Shown here: in pieces, positions 14,416 to 16,265 of the stretch
Layout: each line of letters begins with the position of its first letter
Numbering within the stretch: position 1 is the stretch's first letter
NCBI GenBank assembly: GCA_905215595.1
Contig: CAJMQZ010000041.1
Location: forward strand, 1 to 16,265
Direction of reading: 5' to 3'
Source of the DNA: an uncultured bacterium
GTDB lineage: Bacteria > Bacillota > Clostridia > Oscillospirales > Ruminococcaceae
Length of the DNA: 16,265 bases
Translations under genes and position numbers: made by a program
The notes under the pieces: model-generated
What the model saw: the letters and a program-made list of their open reading frames with translations, nothing else
Told to the model about the DNA's origin: nothing
Database searches by the model: none

Positions 14416-15615
14416 ATGGATGTTCTCCAGAATATGATGCTGTTTTCCGAGCTTGTCCAGTGCGGCGGAAATGTATATACATGGTGCTATGATGCACAAG
14501 GTGTGCTCTTGCGGAGCAACTGCCCGGACGAGGCATTTCTTGCCAGTGCATTTGAACTGTTCGGCTGCAAACAGCGGATGCTGGAGCATGGGGATCGGGA
14601 CGATGTACCCGTTACCTTGGGGACGGCATTGGGGCTTTTGTGGGGCGCAGCCTTTGAAAAGGAAGAGGGAGAACTGAAGCGTGTCTGGGTCATCGGGCCG
14701 GTGTTCTATCAGGATGTGACAATGCGCGGGATCGAGGAAGGGCTGAAATATTACAGCAAGCTGGAGATCAGTGTGGCATGGACGATCCAGCTTTACAAAG
14801 CCCTTGAAAAAGTTCCTACCCTGCAAAACACCATTATGAACCGCTATCTGCTGATGATGCACTACTGCCTGACCGGGCAGCGGCTGGAGCTGAGCAGTGT
14901 GAACAGCAGTGCAGCACAGGACGAACGGCTGAAAAGCGATGCCATTCCCCATGACCGGCATAAGATCTGGATGGCGGAGCAGGGAATGCTGCAAATGGTC
15001 CGCACCGGAGACCTGAATTACAAGCAGGCGCTTTCCAACAGTATGAGCATGAGTGCAGGCGTGCCGGTGCAGAGCAGCGATGTTCTGCGCCAGAGCAAGA
15101 CTTCCATCATCGTGTTCACCTCGCTGGTGTGCCGTGCCGCCATTGAGGGCGGTCTTTCCCCGGAGGAGGCGTACTCGCTGGGGGACAGCTACATTCAGAC
15201 GGCGGAAGCGGCAAAATCGTTGGATGAACTGAACCCGCTTGCAATAATGATGTATGATGATTTCATCCGGCGTGTCCACAAACACCGGACGAACCCCAAC
15301 CTCAGTATGCAGATCCAGAAATGTGTGGATCATATCGAGATGAATCTGGACAAAAAGATCGTGGCGGAAGATCTTGCCGCTCTGGTGGGCTACACGGAAT
15401 ACTACCTCACCCATAAATTCAAGGAAGAAACGGGTCTGAGCGTCACGAACTATGTGAAGTTTGCAAAGGTCGAACGCGCGAAGGTTCTGCTGAAAAGCAC
15501 AACGCTCAGCGTCCGGGAAATTTCCGAGCAGCTTGGCTTTGCCACTCGCAATTATTTCAGCGCAGTCTTTCAGCAGGTCACCGGAAAAACGCCTATGGAG
15601 TTCCGGGAAACATAA
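14416..15615 (+). CDS. AraC-family transcriptional regulator
   Basis: A 399-residue protein. Residues 303-399 form the double helix-turn-helix of AraC/XylS proteins (first HTH around VAEDLAALVGYTEYYLTHKF, second around LSVREISEQLGFATRNYFS, ending in GKTPMEFRE). The roughly 300-residue N-terminal part is probably a ligand-sensing domain; I do not recognise a cupin or receiver domain in it, so this is neither a plain RhaS/RhaR nor a YesN-type two-component regulator. Its place next to the rhamnulose-1-phosphate aldolase gene, with converging orientation, makes it a candidate activator of rhamnose genes including the rhamnosidase (inference). The ribosome site GGAGGG ends 7 nt before the ATG. 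Confidence 0.88.
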   Translation: MDVLQNMMLFSELVQCGGNVYTWCYDAQGVLLRSNCPDEAFLASAFELFGCKQRMLEHGDRDDVPVTLGTALGLLWGAAFEKEEGELKRVWVIGPVFYQDVTMRGIEEGLKYYSKLEISVAWTIQLYKALEKVPTLQNTIMNRYLLMMHYCLTGQRLELSSVNSSAAQDERLKSDAIPHDRHKIWMAEQGMLQMVRTGDLNYKQALSNSMSMSAGVPVQSSDVLRQSKTSIIVFTSLVCRAAIEGGLSPEEAYSLGDSYIQTAEAAKSLDELNPLAIMMYDDFIRRVHKHRTNPNLSMQIQKCVDHIEMNLDKKIVAEDLAALVGYTEYYLTHKFKEETGLSVTNYVKFAKVERAKVLLKSTTLSVREISEQLGFATRNYFSAVFQQVTGKTPMEFRET

Positions 15616-15674
15616 AGCAGAACAGGCATCCTGCGATACCATTTGGCGGTATCGGACAGGATGCCTGTTTTGCT
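15616..15674. terminator. Long bidirectional terminator between AraC and aldolase
   Basis: The stem pairs AGCA (15616-15619) with TGCT (15671-15674), 15621-15633 with 15657-15669 (13 bp), and 15634-15640 with 15648-15654 (7 bp) after a 2-nt bulge, closing on a 7-nt loop. TTTT occurs at 15667-15670. It serves both converging genes. Confidence 0.88.
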
Positions 15675-15702
15675 AGGATGAAGAAAAATGGGGGAAAATA
15701 GC

Positions 15703-16265
15703 TCAGTTAAGGAACTTCTCGTTCAGGGTCACGCCAAAGTCGTGGGCAATGGCGCGCAGGTCATCGTCGGTGATGGTCTGCCGGATGATGCCGCCGCCCA
15801 TGGAGAGCACCTTGACGTAAATTTCTGCGCTCTTTTCGATGGTGTGGGCCAGACCAAAGGTGATGTCAAAGTCCGGACCGGAGGCAAACAGACCGTGCTG
15901 TGCCCAGATGGCTGCCTGATAGGTTTTCATCAGCTCACTGGTGGCCATGGCGATGTCTGCCCCGCCGGGCACCATCCACGGGCAGACACCCACGCCCTCC
16001 GGGAACACTACCGGGCACTCGGTGGCGCTCTGCCACAGGGCACGGGTGAAGTCCCTGTCGGTCAGGGGCAGGATGTAGGTCAGGGCAATGACGTTGGTGG
16101 CGTGGCAGTGGTAGATGACGCGGTTTGCGCCATTGGTGGCAGCCTTGCGGACGCTGTGGTTCATAAAGTGGCTGGGGAACTCACTGGTGGGCTTTGCGCC
16201 GTCCTCTAGGCCCCAGACGATGCGCCAGCTGTCGCCCTTGTCGTTGATCTCCACAATGCCGATGC
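15703..16265 (-). CDS. rhaD: Rhamnulose-1-phosphate aldolase (5' part beyond window)
   Basis: The visible 186 residues are the C-terminal two thirds of a class II aldolase of the RhaD/FucA family; full-length relatives have about 270. The enzyme splits L-rhamnulose 1-phosphate into dihydroxyacetone phosphate and L-lactaldehyde in the cytosol with zinc. The segment YHCHATNVIALTY carries the two zinc-binding histidines (His141 and His143 in E. coli RhaD), and WAQHGLFASG carries the third (His212). DSWRIVWGLEDGAKPTSEFP is close to the E. coli RhaD pattern and favours RhaD over FucA. The frame stays open to the window edge. A GTG at 16254 is an internal valine codon, not the start. The gene converges on the AraC regulator; rhaA and rhaB probably lie to the right. 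Confidence 0.9.
   Translation of the reverse strand, partial: IGIVEINDKGDSWRIVWGLEDGAKPTSEFPSHFMNHSVRKAATNGANRVIYHCHATNVIALTYILPLTDRDFTRALWQSATECPVVFPEGVGVCPWMVPGGADIAMATSELMKTYQAAIWAQHGLFASGPDFDITFGLAHTIEKSAEIYVKVLSMGGGIIRQTITDDDLRAIAHDFGVTLNEKFLN

Noticed and set aside
16252..16254. GTG as start of the aldolase
   Set aside because: The frame stays open to the edge with RhaD-like residues, and the visible part lacks the N-terminal third, so GTG is an internal valine.

Overview
The window looks like part of a chromosome of a gut Firmicute, most likely a Faecalibacterium/Gemmiger-like member of the Oscillospiraceae. This rests on the GC-rich coding sequence, strong AGGAGG-type ribosome binding sites, the style of the glycosidases and the GPH transporter; it was not tested by a database search. 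No phage, CRISPR array, rRNA or tRNA was recognised. The only hint of a mobile element is a pair of hairpins at the extreme left edge.

Layout: (1) 1-382 is a non-coding leader with palindromes and a promoter, followed by a cytosolic alpha-L-rhamnosidase (GH78, + strand, to 3001). (2) A strong two-way terminator (3026-3071) separates it from a four-gene operon on the minus strand. In transcription order this is a GPH/MFS sugar transporter (9568-8078), a GH2 beta-galactosidase-like enzyme (7990-5783), a GH43 glycosidase with discoidin and Fn3-like tails (5778-3964) and a TIM-barrel sugar phosphate isomerase/epimerase (3960-3112). (3) Divergent from the transporter is a GH1 beta-glucosidase (9797-11098, +). 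(4) A TetR regulator (-) faces away from a short-chain dehydrogenase (+), which is followed by a MATE exporter and an AraC-family regulator (+). (5) The right edge holds the C-terminal two thirds of a rhamnulose-1-phosphate aldolase (-), separated from the AraC gene by a very stable two-way terminator.

Taken together this is a plant-glycan or plant-glycoside utilisation locus. None of the glycosidases has a signal peptide, so small rhamnose-, galactose-, arabinose- or glucose-containing glycosides are probably imported by the GPH transporter (or others) and trimmed inside the cell. The freed L-rhamnose would be routed to the aldolase at the right edge, which yields dihydroxyacetone phosphate and L-lactaldehyde. 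Rhamnose isomerase and rhamnulokinase are not in the window. The AraC regulator beside the aldolase is the best local candidate for rhamnose control.

The most unusual observation is that two unrelated enzymes here, the GH2 glycosidase and the short-chain dehydrogenase, end in what appears to be the same small helical C-terminal module. Also worth a look are a frame-broken 35-codon ORF in front of the dehydrogenase, overlapping divergent promoters there, an intercistronic hairpin in the glycosidase operon, and several palindromes in the control regions.
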